Below are positions 55,394 through 63,764 of a stretch of DNA of 64,000 nucleotides, piece by piece; within the stretch, counting starts at the first letter, position 1; each line of letters opens with the position of its first letter. The DNA comes from Achromobacter sp. MYb9 (GTDB taxonomy: Bacteria; Pseudomonadota; Gammaproteobacteria; Burkholderiales; Burkholderiaceae_B), in contig NZ_PCOQ01000001.1 of assembly GCF_002975275.1 (NCBI RefSeq), positions 496,001 through 560,000 on the forward strand. Direction: 5' to 3'. The position numbers were made by a program, and so were the translations under genes. The notes under the pieces were generated by a model, which saw only the letters and a list, made by a program, of their open reading frames with translations, did no database searches and had not been told where the DNA came from.

Positions 55394-56047
55394 ATGACTT
55401 TTCGTAATGGCCTCGATTCGCTTCTACGTCCTGAGGATTCGGTACTCGTTCTCATCGACCACCAACCTTTTCAACTGACCAACCTGAACAGCCACGATCC
55501 GCATGCCGTGGTCAACAATTCGACGGCGTTGGCGAAGGCGGCAAAGGTCTTCGGCGTGCCCACGATTTTGACGAGCGTGATCGCGGATCGTGGCGGCTAC
55601 ATCTTTCCCCAAATCACTGATGTGTTTCCGGGCCAAGAGGTCATTGACCGCACGCTCATCAACACCTGGCAAGACAAAAAAGTGGTCGATGCGGCCAAGG
55701 CCACGGGCCGCAAGCACCTGGTCATCGCCGGTCTCTGGACCGAGGTCTGCGTTGCGATGCCGGCAATCCAGGCGGCGGGCGAAGGATGGGATGTGACGGT
55801 CATCACCGATGCATCGGGTGGGGTGTCGGTCGAGTCGCACGAAGTCGCGCTGCAGCGCATGGCGGCCGCTGGGGTGAACCTGATGACCTGGATGGCCCTG
55901 GCCGCCGAGTGGCAACGCGACTGGGCCCGCACGGAAACCGCCCCCGGGCTGACCGACATACTCGTTCAGCATGCCGCGGGTAGCGGCATCGCTTATCTGT
56001 GGGAACAGCAGTTGCTGAACACGCCGGTGCCCGCCACGGCAGGCTGA
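55394..56047 (+). CDS. Isochorismatase-family hydrolase (YcaC-like)
   Basis: 217 residues from the ATG at 55394; the frame is open to 55343 but without a ribosome site. Catalytic Asp in VLVLIDHQPF and Cys in GLWTEVCVAMPAIQA are both present, unlike the other isochorismatase-fold protein in this window (21213-21881). The YcaC branch usually has the pattern LTSVIADRGG...FPGQEVIDRTLINTW seen here. Substrate unknown. It is divergent from a LysR gene and followed by a strong terminator. Confidence 0.9.
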   Translation: MTFRNGLDSLLRPEDSVLVLIDHQPFQLTNLNSHDPHAVVNNSTALAKAAKVFGVPTILTSVIADRGGYIFPQITDVFPGQEVIDRTLINTWQDKKVVDAAKATGRKHLVIAGLWTEVCVAMPAIQAAGEGWDVTVITDASGGVSVESHEVALQRMAAAGVNLMTWMALAAEWQRDWARTETAPGLTDILVQHAAGSGIAYLWEQQLLNTPVPATAG

Positions 56048-56065
56048 TCAGGCCGGGCGCTTAAC

Positions 56066-56108
56066 GTAAAAATCCCGCCGAGACATCGCGTCTCGGCGGG
56101 ATTTTTTT
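56066..56108. terminator. Strong bidirectional terminator
   Basis: Stem of 13 bp ATCCCGCCGAGAC/GTCTCGGCGGGAT, 5-nt loop, T7 on the plus strand and T5 on the minus strand. It serves the YcaC-like gene and the convergent lipoprotein gene. Confidence 0.88.
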
Positions 56109-56150
56109 AAACGCGACTATTGCAGCGGCAACGAGGCGCAACGCCAACGA

Positions 56151-56405
56151 TCAGTTGCTGTTGATCCAGTCCTTTGTGTCGTCGATGAACCAGGGCAGAT
56201 TCAATCTTTCGCCCTCGCCGGACTGTATGGTCAAGCGCTGACCCGAGGATCCGGGGGTGCCTTTCGCACCCTGCGTGGTGGAAGATGGCCGGCTCCGATA
56301 ATCCATGTCGGTTTGCCGCGGCGGATTGTCCGCGCAGGCGGCAATCGACGCGCAGGCGGCCGCGACAAGGATGGGCCGCACGACTGAACAAAGGGTCTTC
56401 ATCAT
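56151..56405 (-). CDS. Small lipoprotein
   Basis: 84 residues from the first of two ATGs (56405/56402). The signal peptide VVRPILVAAACASIAAC ends in a lipobox (IAAC), then follow a polar Ser/Thr/Gly linker and a C-terminal WFIDDTKDWINSN. No family recognised. It shares the bidirectional terminator at 56066-56108 with the YcaC-like gene and is divergent from the pqi operon. Confidence 0.75.
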   Translation of the reverse strand: MMKTLCSVVRPILVAAACASIAACADNPPRQTDMDYRSRPSSTTQGAKGTPGSSGQRLTIQSGEGERLNLPWFIDDTKDWINSN

Positions 56406-56653
56406 GCTCTGGTTCCGCTGGGGCACAGGCCGACGTGCCGGGCAATCAAGGCCTTAACCCCATACCTTACTCTCAATACGAGGCCGTCGTCAGCGTCTGC
56501 GCCCTCTTCATCGACGCACTTTGGCATCGAATGGCAAGCCCTGGCCCGGCATTTTCGGTAGCCTCGCAGGCTGCGTCAAAGGCACCCATCCGCGGCGGTC
56601 GGTCTTCATTGGCGGCCTTCGCAATGCAACCGCACGGTAATCCAGCCAAACAC

Positions 56654-57286
56654 ATGAACGTTTACCCCCACCTGGTGGCCTGTGAACACTGCGACAGCGT
56701 TTACCAACGTTGCGCATTGGCGGCAGGCGAGGTCGCGCGATGCCGTCGATGTGAGGCCGTGCTCCAGCGCGCCAATCCGGGGGATGTGAATCGGTGGTTG
56801 GCGTTGACCCTCACAACGGCAGTCGTGTTTCTGATCGCGAACGTTTGTCCAGTCGTGCGCATCAGCCTCAATGGAACCCGCCGAGAAGCAACGTTGTGGG
56901 AATTTGCATGGGCCCTGGCCCAAGGAAGCGTTGCGCCTCTTGCGATAGTTGCCGCGCTGGTGATTATCCTGGTGCCGCTTGCGCAGATCGCGTTGCTGTC
57001 GTGGGTGCTGATCTTCGCGCGTGCGGGCCAACGCGCGCCGGGCTTTGCCCCGGCCCTGCGGATGCTGGCGCGGTTGCGGCCCTGGAGCATGGTGGAAGTC
57101 GGCATCCTCGGCATTCTCGTGGCGATCATCAAGCTGGTGAGTCTTGTGGAAGTCACCCTCGGCGCGGGTGTCTGGGCGACTGCGGCCCTGATGGTATTGC
57201 TTACCGTGATTGCCCACCGAGACCTCTCTTCTCTGTGGGACCAGACCGAACATGATCCGAAAGTGCTGAGCAGAAGCGCGGTATGA
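56654..57286 (+). CDS. pqiA: PqiA-family membrane protein, first half
   Basis: 210 residues. A short N-terminal zinc ribbon (ACEHCDSVYQRC...CRRC) precedes four membrane helices of one PqiA domain (WLALTLTTAVVFLIANVCPVV; VAPLAIVAALVIILVPLAQI; SMVEVGILGILVAIIKLV). E. coli PqiA is a single protein with two such domains; here each is a separate gene, this one overlapping the next by 4 bp. The complex sits in the inner membrane and works with PqiB and PqiC in lipid transport between membranes. A longer in-frame extension to 56285 has no support. Confidence 0.9.
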   Translation: MNVYPHLVACEHCDSVYQRCALAAGEVARCRRCEAVLQRANPGDVNRWLALTLTTAVVFLIANVCPVVRISLNGTRREATLWEFAWALAQGSVAPLAIVAALVIILVPLAQIALLSWVLIFARAGQRAPGFAPALRMLARLRPWSMVEVGILGILVAIIKLVSLVEVTLGAGVWATAALMVLLTVIAHRDLSSLWDQTEHDPKVLSRSAV

Positions 57287-57918
57287 ACAAGCCGCCATTC
57301 GCAAGCGATTTATCAGTCGTGGGCTGCCACACATGCGGCCTGGTTTGCGAACACCAGGACACGCCCGGGCGAGCCGTTCCCTGCCCGCGCTGTGGCTCGC
57401 CCCTCCACCATCGGCGTCCGAACGGTATTGCACGCGCCTGGGCGCTGCTTCTGACCGCCGTTATCTGCTACATCCCCGCCAATGTATTGCCGGTCATGCA
57501 CACCAGCCTGCTGGGCAGAGGCAGCAGCAGCACGATCATGGAAGGGGCGGTGGAGTTCTGGACGTCGGGCTCCTATGGCATCGCACTGGTGATTTTCATC
57601 GCGAGCGTGGCGGTCCCTTGCGCCAAATTCCTGATTCTGGGGTTGTTGCTCGCGACCTCCCAAAGGCGTAGTCGATGGGCAACGCGAGAGCGCGCCAAGT
57701 TGTACCGCATGGTGGAGTTTGTCGGGTATTGGTCGATGCTTGATGTGCTGGTGGTGGCCGTCGTGGCGGCACTGGTGCAGTTTCAAGGTCTCACCGATAT
57801 ATCGCCTCGCATCGGCATCCTTTTCTTCGGCATGGTCGTGATTTTCACCATGCTTGCAGCCATGTCGTTCGACCCCAGACATATTTGGGATGGTGAAATC
57901 AATGGTGGTGATGCATGA
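57283..57918 (+). CDS. pqiA: PqiA-family membrane protein, second half
   Basis: 211 residues, ATGA overlap with both neighbours. A zinc ribbon with Cys-x-x-Cys pairs (CHTCGLVC, CPRCGSPL) is followed by the second PqiA membrane domain: AWALLLTAVICYIPANVLPVM, the EGAVEFWTSGSYGIALVIFIASVAVP helix, LYRMVEFVGYWSMLDVLVVAVVAALVQF. It matches the C-terminal half of E. coli PqiA. Confidence 0.9.
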   Translation: MNKPPFASDLSVVGCHTCGLVCEHQDTPGRAVPCPRCGSPLHHRRPNGIARAWALLLTAVICYIPANVLPVMHTSLLGRGSSSTIMEGAVEFWTSGSYGIALVIFIASVAVPCAKFLILGLLLATSQRRSRWATRERAKLYRMVEFVGYWSMLDVLVVAVVAALVQFQGLTDISPRIGILFFGMVVIFTMLAAMSFDPRHIWDGEINGGDA

Positions 57919-59579
57919 ATGATTCTTCCAGGGCGCTTCCTGAGCCCGGCGCTCCTACGGTGATACCACGCAGGAAATGGCGGATCTCGCTCGTCTGGCT
58001 GGTCCCTCTCATCGCCGTGTTGGTCGGCCTGTCCATGCTGGTGCAGACCTGGATGACGGAAGGCCCCGTGATCAATATCACGTTTCGTACTGCCGCCGGT
58101 CTGGAAGAGGGCAAGACCCTTGTGAAATACAAGGACGTAAACGTAGGCACGGTAACAACGATCGGGCTCAACGAAGACGGTTCCCGTGTGGTTGCAACGG
58201 TGGCGTTGGATAAAGATGCGGCGAGCCTGGCGCGCGAGGACTCTCGATTTTGGGTGGTGCGCCCGCGCATCGGCATCGACGGCGTTTCCGGGGTAGACAC
58301 GCTCCTGTCGGGTGCATATATCGGCGTCGATCGGGGGCAATCGACGGAGCCCGGCAAGGAGTACACCGGCTTGGAAAGTCCGCCCACGGTCATCGGCGAC
58401 ACGCCCGGCCGATCTTTCGTTCTGCATACCGAAGATCTTGGCTCGTTGGACGTCGGATCGCCCGTCTATTACCGACGCATTCAAGTCGGCCGTGTTGCGT
58501 CATATCAGTTGGGCGAGGATGGCAAAGCGGTCGCGCTGCGGGTCTTCGTCAATGCGCCCTACGACCGTTTTGTCACCACGGAAACTCGCTTCTGGAATGC
58601 CAGTGGTGTCGATGTCTCGCTGGGCGCGGACGGGTTCAAGCTGCAAACCCAGTCGATCGCCACCATTCTGGCCGGAGGAGTTTCGTTCGGCACGTCTTCG
58701 GGCGTATCCGGCGAGCCAGCGGCAGCGGACGCCGCATACGAATTGGCCAAGGATCAGCAGGCAGCGCTGGCCCCGCCCGACGGGCCAGCGCAAACCGCCT
58801 ACCTGGTGTTTGAACAATCGTTGCGGGGCCTGACCGTCGGCGCGCCCGTGCAATTTGATGGCATGGACCTGGGTAAGGTCGTCTCCATCAAGCCAGATTA
58901 CGATCCGGTGAAGCGTCGCTTTCAATCCCGGGTCGGCATTGTGGTGTTTCCGCAGCGGCTGAGCGACATCATGGAGAAAATGCCGGCGCTCGACGGCACC
59001 GACGAAGACCGGCTGGTACGCATGCTGCAAGAAATGGTGGCGCACGGTCTGAGGGCTCAGGCCAGGACGGGAAACCTGCTGACCGGCCAACTGTTCATCG
59101 CGTTGGACTTCATACCCAACACGCCAAAGGTCGCCTTTGATCCTCAACATCGTCCGATAACGCTGCCGACCGTCAGTGGCAGCTTCGATCAATTGCAGGA
59201 GCGGGTAGCCAGCATCGTGGGCAAGATCGACAAGATGCCCCTGGACAACATCGCGCGCAATCTTGACGCCTCCTTCGCCAACCTCAATAAAGCGCTGTCG
59301 CAGGTGAATGCCCTGGTTCTGCCGCAAGCCACGCAGACCCTGCGTCAGGCGCAACAAACCATCGGCGCCGCGCATGGAATGCTTGCCGAAGATGCCACGT
59401 TGCGACAGAGCGTTGGCCAGACCCTTCAGGAGATTCAACGCGCCGCCCGTTCGGTCCGCACGTTGACCGACCTGTTGAGTCGGTATCCCGAGGCGGTGGT
59501 GCGAGGCCGCCCTAAGCACGCCACACTCGAGGCTCCCAGAGAACCGCCCGCCAGCACGATAGAGACGCCAAAACGATGA
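57915..59579 (+). CDS. pqiB: PqiB, MCE-domain intermembrane transport protein
   Basis: 554 residues, close to E. coli PqiB (546). One N-terminal membrane anchor (about 27-46: WLVPLIAVLVGLSMLVQTW), then three MCE domains in tandem, each beginning like ITFRTAAGLEEGKTLVKYKDVNVG, FVLHTEDLGSLDVGSPVYYRRIQVG and LVFEQSLRGLTVGAPVQFDGMDLG, and a long C-terminal helix (QLQERVASIVGKIDKM...LRQAQQTIG). The MCE rings stack into a hollow tube across the periplasm for lipid traffic. Overlaps pqiC by 4 bp. Confidence 0.94.
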   Translation: MNDSSRALPEPGAPTVIPRRKWRISLVWLVPLIAVLVGLSMLVQTWMTEGPVINITFRTAAGLEEGKTLVKYKDVNVGTVTTIGLNEDGSRVVATVALDKDAASLAREDSRFWVVRPRIGIDGVSGVDTLLSGAYIGVDRGQSTEPGKEYTGLESPPTVIGDTPGRSFVLHTEDLGSLDVGSPVYYRRIQVGRVASYQLGEDGKAVALRVFVNAPYDRFVTTETRFWNASGVDVSLGADGFKLQTQSIATILAGGVSFGTSSGVSGEPAAADAAYELAKDQQAALAPPDGPAQTAYLVFEQSLRGLTVGAPVQFDGMDLGKVVSIKPDYDPVKRRFQSRVGIVVFPQRLSDIMEKMPALDGTDEDRLVRMLQEMVAHGLRAQARTGNLLTGQLFIALDFIPNTPKVAFDPQHRPITLPTVSGSFDQLQERVASIVGKIDKMPLDNIARNLDASFANLNKALSQVNALVLPQATQTLRQAQQTIGAAHGMLAEDATLRQSVGQTLQEIQRAARSVRTLTDLLSRYPEAVVRGRPKHATLEAPREPPASTIETPKR

Positions 59580-60202
59580 TCCGACCCATTCGCTTCTGCC
59601 TGCTTGCCATGGCACTGGGGCTTGCGGCTTGCACCGCTTCCGCGCCTGTTCGCCATTACACGCTGCTAACCCCCCAGGGGGCCATTCAACCTCCGGGCGC
59701 CCCGGCGCGCTTCGTCGTCGAAGTGCTGCCGGTAAGTGTGCCGGAATACCTGAATCAGCCCCAACTCGTTGTGAGGCAAGACGACAGCGGCATGCTCGCC
59801 GTCCTGGATGACGAGCGGTGGCTGGGGCCGTTGGACGAAGAGATACGTAACGCCCTGTCGGCGCAGCTGGTCGATGACCTGGGCACCCAGGATGTCACCG
59901 GATTGTCATGGCCGGGCGATGCGCAGGTAATCAGGGTGAAATTGCAGATTCGCCGGTTGGATGCATGGCCTGGAAAGCGCGTGCAACTTGAGGCCGGTTG
60001 GACCCTGGGGGACGCACGCGAGCCCGGGAATGCCAGGTTGGTGTGCCACGGACGTTTTGAAGAAGCCGCCAGCGACGGATATCCTGCGCTTGTGCAAGCG
60101 CAGCAGCGCTTGATCGCTGCGTTGGCCCGGCAGATCGGCCAGGACGCAACGACGTGGTCGGCCTCACCCCAGGCGAAATGCGGACTTTCGAAAGCGCCCT
60201 AG
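59576..60202 (+). CDS. pqiC: PqiC, outer-membrane lipoprotein of the Pqi system
   Basis: 208 residues. The lipobox LAAC (Cys19 region) follows a short signal peptide. The body fits the ABC-type transport auxiliary lipoprotein family (PqiC/YmbA): RHYTLLTPQG, FVVEVLPVSVPEYLNQPQLVVRQDD, DEIRNALSAQL-like EEIRNALSAQLVDDL. It anchors the far end of the PqiB tube at the outer membrane. Last gene of the four-gene operon. Confidence 0.9.
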   Translation: MIRPIRFCLLAMALGLAACTASAPVRHYTLLTPQGAIQPPGAPARFVVEVLPVSVPEYLNQPQLVVRQDDSGMLAVLDDERWLGPLDEEIRNALSAQLVDDLGTQDVTGLSWPGDAQVIRVKLQIRRLDAWPGKRVQLEAGWTLGDAREPGNARLVCHGRFEEAASDGYPALVQAQQRLIAALARQIGQDATTWSASPQAKCGLSKAP

Positions 60203-60276
60203 CCGGACTCTGATAGCCTTTGGCGGTATCGCGGTATGGTCCATCATTGGAACCTCCCAGAAGGCGCAAGATCCCC

Positions 60277-60555
60277 ATGACGATTGAATTGGAAAAACAA
60301 ACCCGAGCCACTGCCATCGCGTCGATTCAACGGTATTTCGACGAGCACATGGAAGCGCCTATCGGCAATATCGCGGCGGGAGCGCTGCTTGGGTTTTTTC
60401 TAGAGGAAATCGGCCCGACGATATATAACCGAGCGGTCGCCGACGTGCAGGAGCGGCTGCAGCTGCGCGTATCTGAACTGGATCTCGAGGTACGCGAGGA
60501 CGAGTTCGCCTACTGGCGCAAGTACGCGCGGGGAAACAACAAGGGGCCGAAGTAG
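60277..60555 (+). CDS. DUF2164 protein
   Basis: 92 residues from the ATG at 60277 (CCCAGAAGG about 13 nt upstream). The helical pattern IELEKQTRATAIASIQRYFDEHM, then IGNIAAGALLGFFLEEIGPTIYNRAVADVQERL is the DUF2164 signature. The family is widespread in proteobacteria and has no known function. It is 74 nt behind pqiC and ends at the perfect hairpin 60624-60662, so it might be the tail of the pqi transcript. Confidence 0.85.
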   Translation: MTIELEKQTRATAIASIQRYFDEHMEAPIGNIAAGALLGFFLEEIGPTIYNRAVADVQERLQLRVSELDLEVREDEFAYWRKYARGNNKGPK

Positions 60556-60623
60556 CGCGGCGTTCCGTCATGAGCGCGATACGTGGATGCGGCACCGCCC
60601 GCCCCACAGCCCCGCACCAAAGC

Positions 60624-60662
60624 AAAAAGCCCGCTGAAACGTAACGTTTCAGCGGGCTTTTT
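60624..60662. terminator. Strong bidirectional terminator
   Basis: 13-bp stem GCCCGCTGAAACG/CGTTTCAGCGGGC, 3-nt loop, T5 on each side. It lies between DUF2164 and the convergent tRNA-Leu. Confidence 0.9.
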
Positions 60663-60674
60663 ACGAGGAATTCT

Positions 60675-60759
60675 TGGTGCCGACGGCGAGACTCGAACTC
60701 GCACAGCTTTCGCCACTACCCCCTCAAGATAGCGTGTCTACCAATTTCACCACGTCGGC
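60675..60759 (-). tRNA. tRNA-Leu(GAG)
   Basis: 85 nt including encoded CCA. Acceptor GCCGACG/CGTCGGC, D-arm TGGTGAAATTGGTAGACA, anticodon stem CTATC/GGTAG with loop TTGAGGG (anticodon GAG), a long variable arm and T-arm GTTCGAGTC. It is read from the strand of secG, downstream of it, an old arrangement also found in E. coli (secG-leuU). Confidence 0.96.
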
Positions 60760-60893
60760 ATTCACCAATTTCCTGACGTCGCCATAGGCATTGCCAGAAA
60801 GTCGAGCATTCTAGCACGAATTGAACGAACGACGGAAGCGGCCCCAAATACTCCACCTGCCGCCGCGTCCATCCTCGGCATCCGCCCCCCAAA

Positions 60894-60919
60894 GAAAAAG
60901 GCCGGCATCCGCCGGCCTT
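60894..60919 (-). terminator. Terminator after secG
   Basis: Stem AAGGCCGGC/GCCGGCCTT with a 4-nt loop, then TTTTTC on the minus strand, 20 nt after the secG stop. Confidence 0.85.
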
Positions 60920-60938
60920 CCTCTGGATCTGCCCGAAC

Positions 60939-61427
60939 TTACTTGGCAGGCGTTTCGGCCGGCTTCTGGCCCGCAGCCGGTGCAGCAGGCGTAGCCGGAA
61001 CCGACGGCACCGATGCATCAGGCTTGGCCGGGGCGGCAGGCGCTGCCGGCACCGAACCCGGCGCAGGCGAGGCGGCACCCGGAACCGACGAACCGCCAGT
61101 GGCGGGCGCGGCGCCCGGCACTTGGGGCACGGAACGGTCCGACGGGAAGCTCTGCATCACGCCGGAGTCCACGGCCGGGCCGCTGGTGCCCTTGTGGCTG
61201 ACGTAGGCCAGGCCGGCGGTGGACGCGAAGAAGACCACGGCGGCCCACTTGGTGGCGCGCGACAGGAAGTTGGCGGCGCCGGTGGCACCGAACAGGCTGC
61301 CGGACGAACCGCTACCGAAAGCGGAACCCATGTCGGCGCCCTTGCCCTGCTGCAGCAGGACCAGAACGATGATAGCCAGCGCCGAAAAAACTTGGACGGC
61401 CAGCAGAAGTTTAAGCATCAAGGGCAT
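60939..61427 (-). CDS. secG: Preprotein translocase subunit SecG
   Basis: 162 residues. Two membrane helices (about 3-25 and 55-75) with the conserved loop VLLQQGKGADMGSAFGSGSSGSLFGATGAANFLSRAT between them. SecG joins SecYE and eases insertion of exported proteins. The protein is longer than E. coli SecG (110) because of an Ala/Pro-rich disordered tail of about 75 residues, common in Burkholderiales. It follows tpiA by 21 nt in one transcript. Confidence 0.96.
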   Translation of the reverse strand: MPLMLKLLLAVQVFSALAIIVLVLLQQGKGADMGSAFGSGSSGSLFGATGAANFLSRATKWAAVVFFASTAGLAYVSHKGTSGPAVDSGVMQSFPSDRSVPQVPGAAPATGGSSVPGAASPAPGSVPAAPAAPAKPDASVPSVPATPAAPAAGQKPAETPAK

Positions 61428-61448
61428 TACAGACTCCGGAACGGAAAC

Positions 61449-62195
61449 TTAGATGGCGGCAATACGCAAAAATTCTTCAGCCACAAGCGACGCGCCGCCG
61501 ACCAGGGCTCCGTCGATATCCGTCATGGCGAACAAACTGGCGGCGTTGGCAGCTTTGACGCTGCCGCCGTACAAAACCTGCACCTGGGCCGCGCCCAGCG
61601 CGCGCAAGGCGGCGCGAATGGCGGCGTGGACTTCTTGCGCCTGCTCGGGGCTGGCGGTACGGCCAGTGCCGATGGCCCAGACGGGCTCGTAGGCCAGGAC
61701 CATGCGCGACACGGCGTCGGCGCCCAGCGCCAGCACGGGCTTCAACTGGCGTTCGATGACGGCCAGGGTGTTGCCGGCTTCGCGGTCGGCCAGCGACTCG
61801 CCCACGCAGACCACGGGGGTCAGGCCGGCGGCCAGCGCGGCTTGCGCCTTGGCGGCCACGATTTCATCGGTTTCACCGTGCAGCACGCGGCGCTCGGAGT
61901 GGCCGGCCAATGCCCAGCGGCAACCGAATTCTTTCAGCATCGCACCGGAGACTTCGCCGGTGTAGGCACCCTTTTCGTGCGCGCTGACATCTTGCGCGCC
62001 CCAGGACACGTTGCTTCCGGTCAGGGCCGAACCGGCTTGCGCCAGATAAGGAAACGGAACACAGATGCCGATGTCGCAGTGGCTCGCGGCATCCGCGGCG
62101 CGCAGCTCGGTCAGCAACGCGGCGTTCTCGGCCAGGTTGCCGTGCATCTTCCAGTTGCCCAACACGAGGCGGGCGCGGTTTTCGACTGAAGTCAT
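61449..62195 (-). CDS. tpiA: Triosephosphate isomerase
   Basis: 248 residues, full length. N- and K-contacts LGNWKMHGN (catalytic Lys), the His electrophile in ALAGHSERR, catalytic Glu in LAYEPVWAIGTG, phosphate loop LYGGSVKAANA and closing VGGASLVAEEF. It interconverts dihydroxyacetone phosphate and glyceraldehyde 3-phosphate in the cytoplasm. Co-transcribed with secG. Confidence 0.97.
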   Translation of the reverse strand: MTSVENRARLVLGNWKMHGNLAENAALLTELRAADAASHCDIGICVPFPYLAQAGSALTGSNVSWGAQDVSAHEKGAYTGEVSGAMLKEFGCRWALAGHSERRVLHGETDEIVAAKAQAALAAGLTPVVCVGESLADREAGNTLAVIERQLKPVLALGADAVSRMVLAYEPVWAIGTGRTASPEQAQEVHAAIRAALRALGAAQVQVLYGGSVKAANAASLFAMTDIDGALVGGASLVAEEFLRIAAI

Positions 62196-62325
62196 GGCGC
62201 AATTGTCAGAGAGGGTGAGTCCCGGGGCATGACACGACCGCCCACGGGCCTGCCTGGAAAAAATTCCAGGCGAAACCCGAGATTGTATCCTGTTGCGCGG
62301 CGATACGCCGAACGCCGCGCGTTTC

Positions 62326-63303
62326 TTACATTGTCAGGATGATTTTGCCGATATTTTCGCCGCCTTCCATCATGGCGTGCGCCTTGGAGGCCTCGGCCAG
62401 GGGGAACGTGGCGTGTACGATCGGCTTGATGGCCCCTTTTTCCAGCAAGGGCCATGCGTGTTCGCGCAGGGCGCGCGCGATGGCGCCCTTGAAATCAACC
62501 GACCGGGGACGCAGGGTGGACCCCGTGATGGTCAGGCGACGGCGCATGACCTGGGACGTGTCCACATCGGCGCGCGCGCCGCCCAGTTGGGCGATGATCA
62601 CGATGCGGCCGTCATCCGCCAGGCATTGCATGTCGCGGGCGATATAGTCGCCTGCCACCATGTCCAGAATGACGTCCACGCCGCGCCCGCTGGTGGCGTC
62701 CATGACTTCCTTCACGAAGTCCTGCGTCTTGTAGTTGATGCCCTTTTCGGCGCCCAGCGCTTCGACGGCGCGGGCGCGGTCGTCGCTGCCGACCGTCGCG
62801 TAGACCCTGTTGCCCATCGCGCGGGCCAGCTGGATGGCCGTGGTGCCGATGCCGCTGGCGCCGCCATGCACCAGCAGGATTTCGCCGTCGGACAGGCGGC
62901 CGCGGTCGAAGACGTTGCTCCAGACGGTGAAATACGTTTCCGGCAAGCCGGCCGCTTCGATGTCGGACAGGCCTTTGGGGATGGGCAAGCATTGCGCCAC
63001 CGGCGCGACGCAGTATTCGGCGTAACCCCCGCCCGCCACCAGGGCGCAGACCTTGTCGCCTACGGCAAAGCCGCTGCCAGCCAGGTCGCCACCCACGATT
63101 TCACCGGCCACTTCCAGACCCGGCAGGTCGGAGGCGCCACGCGGAGGGGCGTAGTTGCCCTTGCGCTGGAATACGTCGGGGCGGTTGATGCCCGCAGCGC
63201 TGACTTTGATCAAAACTTCACCCGCGCCGGCTTCGGGCGTGGAGCGTTCTACGGGGACCAGGACCTCGGGGCCGCCGGGGCGGGAGATTTCTACAGCGTG
63301 CAT
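62326..63303 (-). CDS. NAD(P)H:quinone oxidoreductase, PIG3/zeta-crystallin type
   Basis: 325 residues from the ATG at 63303, chosen for AAGGAGG 6 nt upstream; the longer frame runs back over the tRNA-Ser and is not real. Medium-chain dehydrogenase fold without zinc ligands: EVLIKVSAAGINRPDVFQRKG, the quinone-reductase signature region GYAEYCVAP, and nucleotide site HGGASGIGTTAIQLARAMG. It reduces quinones with NADPH. It is 130 bp upstream of tpiA on the same strand. Confidence 0.93.
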   Translation of the reverse strand: MHAVEISRPGGPEVLVPVERSTPEAGAGEVLIKVSAAGINRPDVFQRKGNYAPPRGASDLPGLEVAGEIVGGDLAGSGFAVGDKVCALVAGGGYAEYCVAPVAQCLPIPKGLSDIEAAGLPETYFTVWSNVFDRGRLSDGEILLVHGGASGIGTTAIQLARAMGNRVYATVGSDDRARAVEALGAEKGINYKTQDFVKEVMDATSGRGVDVILDMVAGDYIARDMQCLADDGRIVIIAQLGGARADVDTSQVMRRRLTITGSTLRPRSVDFKGAIARALREHAWPLLEKGAIKPIVHATFPLAEASKAHAMMEGGENIGKIILTM

Positions 63304-63454
63304 CGCGTGCCTCCTTTGCAGCAAATGGATTATTATTGCGCCCTTTACGGCATATCGCGTTGCCGTTCGGGCAGAATGTTTGCCTGACGGCCGAATCGCC
63401 GTGCTGCGCGCGCAAGTCGACCCGACGCGCTCGCAAGACACATCAGCAGACCCC

Positions 63455-63542
63455 GGAAGCGTGGCAGAGTGGTCGATTGCACCGGTCTTGAAAACCGGCA
63501 ACGGGCAACCGTTCGTGAGTTCGAATCTCACCGCTTCCGCCA
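63455..63542 (+). tRNA. tRNA-Ser(UGA)
   Basis: 88 nt with encoded CCA. Acceptor GGAAGCG/CGCTTCC plus G73, D-arm GGCAGAGTGGTCGATTGC, anticodon loop CTTGAAA (anticodon TGA) on stem CCGGT/ACCGG, long variable arm, T-arm GTTCGAATC. Confidence 0.97.
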
Positions 63543-63726
63543 AATACCCTTGGCAATCGCAAGGCCCCGGCCGCCCCGCGCATGTAGCGGGCACGCCGCG
63601 CGCGCCGACGCCCCGCCCTTTTCCCCCTCTGCATCCACGACGACGCCCCCTCTCGCTCGCCTGCGGCCGTCCGGGCCGGGCCGAGGGTGATCCCTGCTAT
63701 TTGCCGGCCGCCTTTTTCTATATACT

Positions 63727-63741
63727 GAATGATACTTATTC
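63727..63741. promoter_or_regulatory. Possible Fur box upstream of the sigma-factor gene
   Basis: GAATGATACTTATTC is AT-rich in a GC-rich setting and partly palindromic, similar in character to Fur sites (GATAATGATAATC type). It lies 24 bp before the ATG of a FecI-type sigma factor, where a Fur site is expected. Confidence 0.5.
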
Positions 63742-63764
63742 CTATTTTTTAAGATCTTCAGTTC

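Noticed and set aside
63304..63594. N-terminal extension of the quinone oxidoreductase frame
   Set aside because: It crosses the tRNA-Ser on the opposite strand; a strong AAGGAGG fixes the start at 63303.
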